Source: Thermopetrobacter sp. TC1 (GTDB lineage: Bacteria > Pseudomonadota > Alphaproteobacteria > Rhizobiales > Aestuariivirgaceae). From it: DNA of 64,000 bases. This document shows positions 51,469 to 60,675 of the stretch, piece after piece. Made by a program: the position numbers and the translations under genes. How positions within the stretch are numbered: position 1 is the stretch's first letter; each line of letters opens with the position of its first letter. The notes below the pieces were generated by a model. It did not search any database. It had not been told where the DNA came from and saw only the letters and a program-made list of their open reading frames with translations. The stretch spans positions 948,001 to 1,012,000 of the forward strand of contig NZ_KN050828.1 of assembly GCF_000746275.1 (NCBI RefSeq). The letters are read 5' to 3'.

Positions 51469-53622
51469 ATGCTGAGGCTGATTTTCTGGTTTGCCGTGAT
51501 GGTGGCTGCGGTGGCGGGGCTCACTTGGCTTGCGGAACATCCCGGCACCATCACCATCGACTGGCTGGGCTGGCACATCGAGGACCTGCCCGTGGCGCTG
51601 GCGCTGGGCGTGCTTGCCGTTATCCTTTTGCTCCTCTGGCTCCTTGTCTGGCTCGTGCGCCTGATCTTTGCCGCCCCCGGAGCCACGCGTGACTGGTTTC
51701 GCCTGCGCCGCCGCCGCAAGGGGTTGAATGCCATTTCCCAGGGGCTGGTCGCCCTGCTCGCCGGCGATGCCGCTTCTGCCCGCAAGGCGGCGCGCACGGC
51801 CAGCCGTCTCGTGCCGGATGAGCCGGTCGCCCGTCTGCTGGAGGCCCGTGCCGCCCAGGAGCTGGGGGATGATGCCCTCGCGCGCCGTCTGCTCGAGGAC
51901 ATGTTGCGCGATGAAAACACCGCCGCCGCCGCCCTGCACGGGCTGTATGAACAGGCACTGGAGGAGGGCGATGCTGCCCGCGCACGCCGGCTTGCCGCCG
52001 AGGCCTGGAAGCGCTTTCCCGGCCTGCCCTGGGCCGGCTTCGGCCTGTTGCGTTTTCTGGCCCGCGATGGCGAATGGCACGCCGTTCTCACCCTGCTGGA
52101 TGACATGAAAAACCGCGGTCTTCTCGACAAGGCCGCCCATGCCCGGCAAAAGGCCGCCGCGCTCACCGCCCTTGCCCTTGAACTGGAGGAACGCGAGCCC
52201 GAACGCGCGCTTGATCTCGCCCAGCGTGCCCACAAGCTCGATCCCGCCCTGGTTCCGGCTGCGGTCCTCGCCGGTGGCATGCTCGCCGCCCGTGGCAAGC
52301 TGCGCAAGGCGGCAAAGATCCTGGAACGCACCTGGAAGCTTGCGCCCCATCCGGACATTGCCGAGGTCTATGCGCACTTGCGCCCGGGCGACTCGCCCAA
52401 GGACCGCTTGAAGCGTCTGGAAAAACTGTTGCGCATCGAAGCCGGCGGCGAGGAGGGTGCTGTCGCTCTCGCCCGGGCCGCCATCGAGGCCGGCGCGTGG
52501 GAAACCGCGCGCGGTGCCCTGCGCCCGTGGCTCAACGAAAACCCTTCTGCGCGCATTTTCACGCTTCTCGCCGAGATCGAGGAAAAGGGCTATGGCGACT
52601 ATGGCCGCGCCCGCGAATGGCTGGCTCGTGCCGTGCGCGCCCGGCGCGATCCCGCCTGGACCGCCGACGGCATGGTGGCGCCGGAATGGCTGCCGGTTTC
52701 GCCCATCACCGGTCAGATTGGCGTATTCGAGTGGCGCACGCCGGTGAAGGGAGATGAGCGTCTGGCCATGCCGGAGCCCGTGCCAGCGGAGCTTCTGGAA
52801 CCGCCGGTGCAGAAGGCCCTGCCCGGCGAGGACGCCGAGGATACCACCAAGGCCAGGGACGAAACACTTAACCCTGAGGACAAAGAACAGACCGCCCCGC
52901 CCGTCATCGAGGTCAAGCCGGAGAAGGCCGATACCGAGGAAGGCGGCGAGGATACGGATAAGGGCGAGGAAAAGTCCGCCGATGACGGGAAAGAAGCGTC
53001 TTCTGCCGTCTCCCCGGATGAAGCGGTTGCGCAAGAAGAAATAGCGGCCGTGAAGGAAGAAAAGCGTGGTTCCGAAACGGAGGGGAAAACAGGCGATGCG
53101 GCCCCTGAAGCCGCCCCTGCAGCCGAAGATAAAGGCCCCCACACCACCGCGGACGCCGAAACCGGCAAGGCTCCCTCCGAACAGGCCGCTTATGCAGGCA
53201 AAGAGGAGGTGGCCGAAGCCCGTAACGGAAGCGAAGAGGAATCCGCTAAGGCTCCCGCTGAACCTGAATCCGCCGCCGGGCAAGAACCTGCCGCGCCGCC
53301 GCCCGGGCGTGCCCCGCTTGCGCCGCGCGCGCCCCGCCCGGCTGCCAGGGCGGAAAAGGACGAGGCCACAAAAACGGCCTCTGCTCCTGCAGACACTGAA
53401 AAGACAGACGTGACCACAGCAGAGGATCACGAACAGGCCGCCTCTTCCGCAACGCCGCCTGATGCTCCGGCGGGAGATGCCACCGAGAGCGGACAGGACG
53501 AGGCCAAGCACTTCACGCCGCCGCTGCCGGACGATCCCGGTCCGCTGCCGCCGGAGGCGGAGGAAGAGGATGAGACCCTGCCCTCTTCCCGGCCGCGCAA
53601 GCGCTGGCGCCTGTTCGGCTGA
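51469..53622 (+). CDS. HemY-domain TPR membrane protein with long acidic tail
   Basis: The 717-residue protein has two membrane helices (about 2-19 and 41-68) in a HemY_N domain, then TPR-like helices (about 90-400) such as AARAQEL and LARRLLEDMLRDEN repeats. The alphaproteobacterial hemY-like gene typically lies downstream of mitofilin. From about residue 465 to the end it is almost all acidic, alanine and proline residues, making it longer than most family members. Its function is not heme synthesis in a proven way; a scaffolding role is a guess. Confidence 0.85.
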   Translation: MLRLIFWFAVMVAAVAGLTWLAEHPGTITIDWLGWHIEDLPVALALGVLAVILLLLWLLVWLVRLIFAAPGATRDWFRLRRRRKGLNAISQGLVALLAGDAASARKAARTASRLVPDEPVARLLEARAAQELGDDALARRLLEDMLRDENTAAAALHGLYEQALEEGDAARARRLAAEAWKRFPGLPWAGFGLLRFLARDGEWHAVLTLLDDMKNRGLLDKAAHARQKAAALTALALELEEREPERALDLAQRAHKLDPALVPAAVLAGGMLAARGKLRKAAKILERTWKLAPHPDIAEVYAHLRPGDSPKDRLKRLEKLLRIEAGGEEGAVALARAAIEAGAWETARGALRPWLNENPSARIFTLLAEIEEKGYGDYGRAREWLARAVRARRDPAWTADGMVAPEWLPVSPITGQIGVFEWRTPVKGDERLAMPEPVPAELLEPPVQKALPGEDAEDTTKARDETLNPEDKEQTAPPVIEVKPEKADTEEGGEDTDKGEEKSADDGKEASSAVSPDEAVAQEEIAAVKEEKRGSETEGKTGDAAPEAAPAAEDKGPHTTADAETGKAPSEQAAYAGKEEVAEARNGSEEESAKAPAEPESAAGQEPAAPPPGRAPLAPRAPRPAARAEKDEATKTASAPADTEKTDVTTAEDHEQAASSATPPDAPAGDATESGQDEAKHFTPPLPDDPGPLPPEAEEEDETLPSSRPRKRWRLFG

Positions 53623-53655
53623 CCGGAAGCGAATCAGGCCTTTGGCCCGCTGCCG

Positions 53656-55176
53656 TCAGGATAGGAGCATATCGCGCAGGCTGTCCTTCATCACCTTGCC
53701 CATGGCGTTGCGCGGCAGGGCATCGACGAACACGACCCGTTTCGGCACCTTGTAACCGGCCAGCCGTTCTTTCAGTGCGGCGATCAGCCCCTTTTCATCA
53801 AGCCGGCGCGAACCGTCCGGCGCGACAATGGCGCAGACCTTCTCGCCCCATTCCGCATCCGGTATGCCGACAACGGCCGCCTCCGCCACACCGGGCAGGG
53901 AATCCAGCACCGCTTCCACCTCCGCCGGATAGACATTGAGCCCGCCGGTGATGATCAGATCCTTCGCCCGCCCCACCAGATGCAGGTAACCCTGATCATC
54001 GATGCGGCCGAGATCTCCGGTGATGAACCAGCCATCCTCGCGAAAGGCTTCGTCTGTCTTTTCCGGCTGCTGCCAATAGCCGGAAAAGACATTCGGCCCT
54101 TTCACTTCCACCATGCCGGTCTCGCCCTGCGGGAGAGGCTCGCCCGTTTCCCGGTCCACAATACGCAGGGACACCGACGGCAGGGCAAAACCGACGCTGC
54201 CGGGTTTGCGCGCGCCATTGAGCGGCAGGGAGGCGATCATGCCCGTTTCCGTCATGCCATAGCGCTCCACGATGGCATGTCCCGTCGCTTCCTCAAAGGC
54301 GGCATGCAGGGCCGGCGAAAGCGGTGCCGATCCGGAGATGAACAGCCGCATGTTGGCCGCTGCCCGGCGCAGGCGATGCGCCGGTGTTTTCAGCAGCCGG
54401 GCATAGAAGGTGGGCACGCCCATGAGCACGCTGGCCCGGGGCAGGTCGGCCACGATCGCATTCGCATCGAAGCGCTCATGCCAGATCAGGCGCGCGCCGC
54501 TCAGCAACGGCACGTTGATCGCCACGAACAGCCCATGTGCGTGATGAATGGGCAGGGCATGGATGAGAACATCATTTTCTGTAAAGTCCCAGACGGAGAC
54601 GAGATCCCGCGCGTTGCTCAAAAGATTGCCATGGCTGAGCACCGCTCCCTTTGGCCGCCCCGTGGTGCCGGAGGTGTAGAGCATCGCCGCCGGCGCCTGG
54701 GCATCACATGCCACCGGCTCAAAGTTCTCCGGCTGCACCATCTGCAGCATGAAGAAGCTGCCGCGCCAGTCCCCCCGAAGGGTGAGAAGCTTCGCTCCCG
54801 TCTCCTCAGCGAGATCGGTCAGGGCCTCCTTGCGTTCGGGATCGACGATGAGAATGCGGGGCTTGGCATCCCGAACGAAGTAGCGCACCTCTTCCGCCGT
54901 GTAGGCCATGTTCAGCGGCTGAAACACATAGCCGCCGGCGAGACAGGCAAGATAGAGCGCCAGCGCTTCGGGGCTTTTCCTCACCTGCACACAGATGCGA
55001 TCGCCCGGCCGCGCCCCCATCCTGGCCAGCGCCCGCGCCATGCGCAGGCTCATGCGCCGAATATCGGAAAAGCTCAGCGTGCGCGCATCACCGCCCTTGC
55101 CGTCGGAAACGGTAATGAATGGCCGCGTTTCATCCACACCCTGCGCAAAAAGCGCATCAAAAAGATGGTTGCTCAT
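53656..55176 (-). CDS. Acyl-CoA synthetase, probably malonyl-CoA synthase
   Basis: An ANL-family adenylating enzyme. Motifs are LYTSGTTGRPKGAVLSH (P-loop), VERYGMTETGM, WFITGDLGRID, and the C-terminal lysine in PRNAMGKVMK. The RYGMTET form and HALPIHHAHGLFVA region match malonate-CoA ligases (MatB), which make malonyl-CoA from malonate. No malonate transporter or decarboxylase gene lies beside it. From 55176 the protein is 506 residues, the usual size. A start at 55239 is also possible. Confidence 0.8.
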   Translation of the reverse strand: MSNHLFDALFAQGVDETRPFITVSDGKGGDARTLSFSDIRRMSLRMARALARMGARPGDRICVQVRKSPEALALYLACLAGGYVFQPLNMAYTAEEVRYFVRDAKPRILIVDPERKEALTDLAEETGAKLLTLRGDWRGSFFMLQMVQPENFEPVACDAQAPAAMLYTSGTTGRPKGAVLSHGNLLSNARDLVSVWDFTENDVLIHALPIHHAHGLFVAINVPLLSGARLIWHERFDANAIVADLPRASVLMGVPTFYARLLKTPAHRLRRAAANMRLFISGSAPLSPALHAAFEEATGHAIVERYGMTETGMIASLPLNGARKPGSVGFALPSVSLRIVDRETGEPLPQGETGMVEVKGPNVFSGYWQQPEKTDEAFREDGWFITGDLGRIDDQGYLHLVGRAKDLIITGGLNVYPAEVEAVLDSLPGVAEAAVVGIPDAEWGEKVCAIVAPDGSRRLDEKGLIAALKERLAGYKVPKRVVFVDALPRNAMGKVMKDSLRDMLLS

Positions 55177-55374
55177 GACAGACAAAAACTCCGCCTGCTT
55201 TCCATCAAGAGAAGGGCTCGTGACATCCAGGGCGCACACCTGGCGTCGTTATGCCCGACACATTCAAACCGTATATCGTTACGCCTCAATGACGAGGCGT
55301 CTTCAGCAATCTCAAACGGCCTTTGCTTGTCCGGTGTGGCCGGCAAAAGGGGACGCACAAAACGGGTTTTTCCT

Positions 55375-55704
55375 TCACGCTTCGCTGGGACCTTGCAGGC
55401 GGGCGAGACGGGCGCGCATGCGCTCCATTTCATCCAGCAGATCGAGGACGAGGGCGAGGGCCTGGCGCTCGATGCCGAGATCGCGCTGAAGCCGCATGGC
55501 CCGTTGCAGGCGCGGCACGGCGCTGGCGGCGAAGCGCCAGTGACGAATGCTGCCGGGTTCCAGGGGCTCGATAACGCCGAGATCGACGAATTCCATCACC
55601 TGCTCCGCCGGCAGGCCGCAGATGCGCGCCAGCTCGTGAAGCCTCAAGGCCTCGCGCTCCTCGACGATCTCGCAATCAACAACGATGATCGGTTCCTTGC
55701 GCAT
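55375..55704 (-). CDS. cbpM: Chaperone modulator CbpM
   Basis: CbpM is a small MerR-like protein that inhibits CbpA. The 109 residues include a winged-helix-like part (LRLHELARICGLPAEQVMEFVDLGVIEP) and a leucine-rich helix (LALVLDLLDEMERMRARLARL). It sits 6 bases after the cbpA stop on the minus strand, the classic pair. Confidence 0.9.
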   Translation of the reverse strand: MRKEPIIVVDCEIVEEREALRLHELARICGLPAEQVMEFVDLGVIEPLEPGSIRHWRFAASAVPRLQRAMRLQRDLGIERQALALVLDLLDEMERMRARLARLQGPSEA

Positions 55705-55710
55705 CGTTCT

Positions 55711-56691
55711 TCAGACTCCCAATCCGGCACGCGGGTTGAAGCCGGGGAAGGCCTCCTTCAGGGCCTCATAGGCCTGCTTTTGCTTTTCATCGCGCGCAGG
55801 CGGCGGCACGATCTGGATGACCACGTAAAAATCGCCCGGCGTTCTGCCCGGAATGCCCTTGCCCTTCAGGCGCAGCTTGCGCCCGCACTGGCTGCCTTCC
55901 GGGATTTTCACCTCGACAACGCCTGTGGGGGTTGGGGCCTTCACCTTTGCACCGAGGGCCGCCTCCCAGGGGGCGACGGGCAGGTCGAGATAGACATCGC
56001 GCCCTTCCACGCGGAAACGCCTGTCAGGGCGGAAGTGCACCTCGAGATAGAGATCGCCGTTGGGGCCGCCGCCAATGCCGGGGCCGCCCTGGCCTTTCAG
56101 GCGGATGTGCTGGCCTTCCTTCACCCCCTTGGGGATGCGCACGTTCAAGGTTTTCTCACGGTAGGTGATGTGGCCGTCCGCGGTCTGCTCCGGCATGCGT
56201 AAGGTTATGGTGCGTTCCGCGCCGGTGTAGGCATCCGCAAGATCGATGACGACGCGGGCATGCACATCCTCGCCCTTCATGCGGATGCCGCCTGAGCCCG
56301 TGCCGAAACCGAAGCCGGAAAAACCGCCGCCTGCCGCGCGCGACCGGCGGGCGCGGCCGAACAACTCCTCGAAGAAATCGGAAAAGCCGGAGGTGTCGGC
56401 GCCGGTGAAGCCGCCGCCGGCGAAATGGAACTCCTTCTCCCAGTCGGGCGGCGGGCGGAATTCCTGCCCGTGCTGCCAATTGGCGCCGAACTTGTCATAG
56501 GCCGCCCGTTTCTCGGGATCGGAGAGGACTTCATAGGCCTCGGAGATTTCCTTGAACTTCTCCTCAGCCCCCGGCTCCTTGTTGATGTCGGGGTGATACT
56601 TGCGCGCCAGCTTGCGATAGGCCCGCTTGATCTCATCGGCGGATGCCGAGCGCTCCACCCCGAGGATCTTGTAATAGTCCTTGAATTCCAT
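55711..56691 (-). CDS. cbpA: DnaJ-like co-chaperone CbpA
   Basis: A class B Hsp40 that helps DnaK. J domain (1-70) with HPD in [19 protein letters not shown]; a Gly/Phe region (about 95-135, FGFGTGSGG); then two substrate-binding beta domains ([20 protein letters not shown] and [20 protein letters not shown]). No zinc finger is present, as expected. Length 326 is normal. The following cbpM gene encodes its inhibitor. Confidence 0.95.
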   Translation of the reverse strand: MEFKDYYKILGVERSASADEIKRAYRKLARKYHPDINKEPGAEEKFKEISEAYEVLSDPEKRAAYDKFGANWQHGQEFRPPPDWEKEFHFAGGGFTGADTSGFSDFFEELFGRARRSRAAGGGFSGFGFGTGSGGIRMKGEDVHARVVIDLADAYTGAERTITLRMPEQTADGHITYREKTLNVRIPKGVKEGQHIRLKGQGGPGIGGGPNGDLYLEVHFRPDRRFRVEGRDVYLDLPVAPWEAALGAKVKAPTPTGVVEVKIPEGSQCGRKLRLKGKGIPGRTPGDFYVVIQIVPPPARDEKQKQAYEALKEAFPGFNPRAGLGV

Positions 56692-56927
56692 GGAAAAGCC
56701 CTGCGGAACGCGTTGTCACGTCAACGATGGGATCGGTCAACAGATGGGCAGGGCAGGCGCCGGTGTCAACCGTGTGGATGGGAACCACCCTGAAACACCT
56801 GCATTCTTCCCTGTCTTTCCACGTTCTGCGGGCGGGCGCTTGAGCAGGATCAAGTTTCTTCGGGCCCGGAGAATGCTATGAAACGCAGCATTCGCGAACG
56901 ACACGCAAGGATAACAGATAACCCACC

Positions 56928-57854
56928 ATGCCCGATATGCGCGAATCGACATGGAAGAGCTGGCTGAAGCTTTCTCGCCCTGAGTTTCATACCGTCGGGG
57001 TCTTTCCCCTGCTGCTGGGGGCGGCGCTAGGCTATCGCGCAAGCGGCAGCCTGGAGCCGGTGGCGCTGGCGCTTGCCCTTCTGGCCACGGTGCTGATCAT
57101 GCTCGTCACCTACTGGACGGGTGAGGTGTTTGATTACGACGTGGATGCCCTTTCCGCTCGGCTGGAGAAGAACCGGTTTTCGGGCGGCACCCTTGTGTTG
57201 CAGACGACCGGACTTGCCCGCGAACACGTGCTGAAGGCGGCGTGGGCTGCGGCCCTGCTGGCCCTTGCCGTGGGTGTGTGGCTGGCCTGGGGCATGGGCT
57301 ATGGCTCCTCGCTGTTCGTGGCGGGCGCGGCCGGCGGCGCCATGGGCTTTTTCTACAGTACGCCGCCCTTTCGCTGGGCCTATCGCGGGCTGGGCGAAGT
57401 GTTCATCGCGCTGGCCTATGGCTGGCTGCCGGTGGCGGTGGGATATTTCATCCAGGCGCGCATGTGGGATCTGGTGCCCATCCTCGTTTATGGCGCGCCG
57501 GTGGCCATTTCCATCTTTCTCGTGATCCTCATCAATGAATTTCCCGACTATCCGGCCGATTTGCGCATGAACAAGCGCAATCTCGTCGTGCGCCTGGGGC
57601 GGGAACGGGCCGCGGCGCTCTATGCGGCGGGGGCTGTCGTGTTTGCGGCTGTGGTCGCGCTGTTTGCCCTGGCCGGAGAGCGCCCGTTTCTGTTCGCGCT
57701 TCCCACAGCCGTTCTGGCGCTGGCCAACGCCCTGGCCATGGGCAGGGGGCAATGGCGCCATCGTGAGCGGCTGGAAGCCTTGTGCGCGCGCACGCTGATC
57801 GTCAACATCGCGGGCACGCTGCTGCTCACGGCCGGGGTGCTGCTCATGCCGTGA
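56928..57854 (+). CDS. UbiA-superfamily prenyltransferase (MenA-like)
   Basis: A membrane prenyltransferase of 308 residues with seven to nine predicted helices. Aspartate-rich motif one is unusual (GEVFDYDVDAL, around Asp69/Asp71/Asp73) where UbiA enzymes have NxxxD; motif two is NEFPDYPADLRMNKRN (203-218). A FFYSTPPFRWAYRGLGE segment is MenA-like. It likely joins an isoprenoid chain to an aromatic or other acceptor. No men or ubi gene is beside it; the next gene is a flavoprotein 50 bases on, probably in the same operon. Confidence 0.85.
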   Translation: MPDMRESTWKSWLKLSRPEFHTVGVFPLLLGAALGYRASGSLEPVALALALLATVLIMLVTYWTGEVFDYDVDALSARLEKNRFSGGTLVLQTTGLAREHVLKAAWAAALLALAVGVWLAWGMGYGSSLFVAGAAGGAMGFFYSTPPFRWAYRGLGEVFIALAYGWLPVAVGYFIQARMWDLVPILVYGAPVAISIFLVILINEFPDYPADLRMNKRNLVVRLGRERAAALYAAGAVVFAAVVALFALAGERPFLFALPTAVLALANALAMGRGQWRHRERLEALCARTLIVNIAGTLLLTAGVLLMP

Positions 57855-57904
57855 GGGCGCAGGCCCGCTCACGGCTCTGACCACGGGCCTCGGGAACATG
57901 ACCC

Positions 57905-58855
57905 ATGCATGACATCATCATTCTTGGGCAGGGGGCGCTCGCCCTGTTTGCCGCGCGCAAGGCGCTGATGAAGGGCGAGAAGGCGCTGGTGATCGGCGAA
58001 GGTGTGCCTTTCGATCGTTTTCTGCTGCTGCATGAAAATGCACTCAGGCGGCTTGAGCGCGTCTTTGGGGCCGCGCCCGGGCATCCCCTGACCGGGGTGA
58101 AAGTGCTCAATCGCCATCTTGAGCCGCTGAAATTTCTGTCGTTTGCCGATTACGGGCTGAGGCTTCATGCCATGCGCTATTCGGCCCTGCTGGAGTGGAT
58201 GCGGCCGTGGCATGAGGCGGAGACGATTACCGCACGCGTTGCCGCTCTCGACGGGGAGGGCCGCGTGCGCCTTGCGGATGGGCGCACGTTTTCGGCCCGA
58301 AAAATGGTGATCAACACGATTGCCGCCTTCAATCGCCCGCGTTTGCGCTTTCGGCATCGCAAGGTGTTTCGCATGCGCTTTCTGCAGACAGACGTGGCGC
58401 AGGATGCGGTGCTGCAGATCAACGACGCGGGCTGTTATGCCGCCATTGTCCCGTTCGGGGATGAGGCGGCCGTGGTCAGCAGCGGGGATGAAACTCCCTT
58501 GCGGGCGCTGCTTGGTGAATCAGTCATGAAGACGCCCGCGATGGAACTGCATCTTGAAACCTGGTGCGGCCTGATCATGCGGCAGGGGCGCGTTGTGCAT
58601 GTGGGAGAGGCCTTTCGGCGGGTGCATCCGCACACCGGGCAGGGGCTGAACCGGGCGCTGGATACCATCGATGCGCTGCTGGAAGGGCGCGGCCTTGGGC
58701 GGGAGCGCCTTTATGACTGTCTGATGTGGGCGGGAGGGATTGCGCTTGATCTCTCCTGGGGTGTCAGCCCCTTCTTGCGCGATGCGATCTTCAGCCTGCT
58801 CGATACACGAATCGGCATGCGGCTGCTCAGCGGCACGGCCTTCTGGCATGACTGA
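57905..58855 (+). CDS. Short FAD-dependent oxidoreductase, divergent UbiH-like
   Basis: The 316 residues start with a Rossmann loop (IIILGQGALALFAARKA), where the third glycine of GxGxxG is alanine. Near residue 235 HVGEAFRRVHPHTGQGLNRAL recalls the GDAAHxxxPxxGQGxN motif of UbiH/UbiF hydroxylases, but the first aspartate is glutamate. The ADG motif that those hydroxylases have in the middle is missing (VINTIAAFNRPRL instead), and the protein is about 80 residues shorter. It may be an oxidoreductase of a prenylated product made by the gene upstream. Confidence 0.7.
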   Translation: MHDIIILGQGALALFAARKALMKGEKALVIGEGVPFDRFLLLHENALRRLERVFGAAPGHPLTGVKVLNRHLEPLKFLSFADYGLRLHAMRYSALLEWMRPWHEAETITARVAALDGEGRVRLADGRTFSARKMVINTIAAFNRPRLRFRHRKVFRMRFLQTDVAQDAVLQINDAGCYAAIVPFGDEAAVVSSGDETPLRALLGESVMKTPAMELHLETWCGLIMRQGRVVHVGEAFRRVHPHTGQGLNRALDTIDALLEGRGLGRERLYDCLMWAGGIALDLSWGVSPFLRDAIFSLLDTRIGMRLLSGTAFWHD

Positions 58856-58867
58856 CGATCGTTGCGG

Positions 58868-59695
58868 TCAATTGACGGGCGCGTTGGGGAAAAACAGCTG
58901 CTGACCATGCAGCCGATAGCTGGCGATGGCCTTCTGTCCTTCCGGGCCGGTGAGCCAGTCAATGAAGGCGCGGGCGGCCTTTTCCTTCACGTGCGGATGA
59001 CGCTTTGGATTGACCAGCATGACGCCATACTGATTGAACAGGGCGGGATCACCCTGCACGACGATCTTCAGATCGCCCTTGTTGCGAAAGGCGATCCATG
59101 TGGCGCGGTCAGTGAGGGTGCAGGCGTTCATGGCGGCGGCGGCGTTGAGGGTGGCGCCCATGCCGGAGCCGGTTTCGCGATACCAGGTGCCGCTGTCGCG
59201 GGTGGGGTCGATGCCGGCCTTGCGCCACAGCGCGCGCTCCTTCTTGTGGGTGCCGGAATCATCGCCGCGGGAAACAAACGGCACGCGCTTTTCGGCAATG
59301 CGGCGCAAGGCAGCGGAGGCGTCCTTCATGCCGGCGATGCCGGCAGGATCGCTTTTGGGGCAGACGATGACGAAATCGTTGTACATGACATCACGCCGGT
59401 CCACGCCCCAGCCTTCCTTGAGAAACTTCATCTCCGCATCCCTGGCATGCACAAGCAAAACATCGCCGTCGCCATTGCGGGCATTGCGCAGGGCCTGACC
59501 GGTGCCGACGGCCACGACCTTGACCGTAATTCCGGTCTTTTTCTTGAAAAGCGGCAGGAGATAGTCGAGCAGGCCGGAATTCTGCGTGGAGGTGGTGGAC
59601 TGCAGGATGATGCTCTCGCCGGCCAGGCTTGCGTGTGTAACTCCAAGGGCAAGGATAAGGACCAGAATGGCAAGGCGGGCAAAAGAGCGGAACAT
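58868..59695 (-). CDS. tupA: Tungstate-type ABC transporter substrate-binding protein
   Basis: Periplasmic oxyanion-binding protein with the TupA hallmark TTSTQNSGLLDYLLPLFK after a signal peptide (FARLAILVLILALGVTHASLAG). TupA proteins bind tungstate with high affinity; a molybdate or vanadate preference cannot be excluded. I chose ATG 59695 (275 residues) because TCCTC (read GAGGA on the minus strand) lies 8 bases upstream. The permease gene follows upstream on the same strand (59755-60471). Confidence 0.92.
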   Translation of the reverse strand: MFRSFARLAILVLILALGVTHASLAGESIILQSTTSTQNSGLLDYLLPLFKKKTGITVKVVAVGTGQALRNARNGDGDVLLVHARDAEMKFLKEGWGVDRRDVMYNDFVIVCPKSDPAGIAGMKDASAALRRIAEKRVPFVSRGDDSGTHKKERALWRKAGIDPTRDSGTWYRETGSGMGATLNAAAAMNACTLTDRATWIAFRNKGDLKIVVQGDPALFNQYGVMLVNPKRHPHVKEKAARAFIDWLTGPEGQKAIASYRLHGQQLFFPNAPVN

Positions 59696-59754
59696 GGTCA
59701 TGATCCTCATGATTGCCGGCTGTGACATGGCTGAATGGGACGGGTTTGCTTGCA

Positions 59755-60471
59755 TCAAGATGTGGCGTAGCCGCGGGCGGCACTGAAGGCGGAGAGAAGA
59801 TTTACGGCGAGATTGACGGTCAGGGCAAGCAGGAGAAGGATGAGGCCAAGGGCGAGGGCGAGAGCGAGCTCTCCTTTCGAGGTTTCCAGCGCGATGGCCG
59901 TGGTCATCACCCGGGTGGCATGGCGGATGTTGCCGCCGACGATCATCACCGCGCCCACCTCGGCAATGGCGCGGCCAAAGCCGGCCAGCGCCGCCGTGGC
60001 CAGGGAGAGGCGGGCTTCAAAGAGCATGGTGCGCACAAGCTTCAGCCCGCGGATGTTCAGGGAGCGCATGGTCTCCTCGTATTCCTTCCACATGTCGGCG
60101 ATGGTCTGACGCGTCAGGGCGATGATGATGGGCAGGACGAGGAGAGTCTGGGCGATGATCATGGCGGTAGGCGTATACAGCAGGCCAAGCACACCCAGCG
60201 GCCCGGAGCGCGACAGCAGCAGATAGACGATCAGACCCAGAACCACCGGCGGCATGCCCATGAATGCGGTGATCAGCAGGGTGATGATGCGGTTGCCGGG
60301 AAAGCGATAGAGCGCAAGCACAGCCCCGATGGGAAAGCCGATGAGGGCGGCCAGCACAACCGCAGTGAGGGAAACCCGCAGGGAAAGCAGCACGATCTCC
60401 ACAAGCTCCGAATCAAGGGTGGCAACAAGATGCGCCGCCTTCACGAAGGCCTGTGCGAAGCTGTTGTCCAT
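59755..60471 (-). CDS. tupB: Tungstate-type ABC transporter permease
   Basis: A 238-residue membrane protein with about five helices and the permease EAA-like loop (EVGAVMIVGGNIRHATRVM). It matches the TupB family. It is transcribed just before tupA. The ATPase gene (tupC) is not on either side, so the energy subunit must be encoded elsewhere or replaced. Confidence 0.9.
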   Translation of the reverse strand: MDNSFAQAFVKAAHLVATLDSELVEIVLLSLRVSLTAVVLAALIGFPIGAVLALYRFPGNRIITLLITAFMGMPPVVLGLIVYLLLSRSGPLGVLGLLYTPTAMIIAQTLLVLPIIIALTRQTIADMWKEYEETMRSLNIRGLKLVRTMLFEARLSLATAALAGFGRAIAEVGAVMIVGGNIRHATRVMTTAIALETSKGELALALALGLILLLLALTVNLAVNLLSAFSAARGYATS

Positions 60472-60675
60472 CGGCCTTGGTTCCCTTTCGGTTCAATCCT
60501 CGCGCCTTACATTGCCGCTTTCGGGGAATTTAAGCGCATTGCCAGAAAACCTAGCGGCTTTTGGGTCCGGGCAAAAGAGCCGCCGGGAGAAGCTCTTGCC
60601 TGCGGCCTGTCTGCACGGCACCATGACGGGGATGAGATTGCGGATCATCCGTCGCATGGAGAGGGAGAATGAGGG

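Noticed and set aside
50572-53511. 979-residue minus-strand frame across mic60 and hemY
   Set aside because: Antisense to the coding strand with no recognisable domain; GC bias alone keeps it open.
53980-56202. 740-residue plus-strand frame across the ligase, cbpM and cbpA
   Set aside because: Spans three genes on the other strand that each have clear family motifs and ribosome sites.
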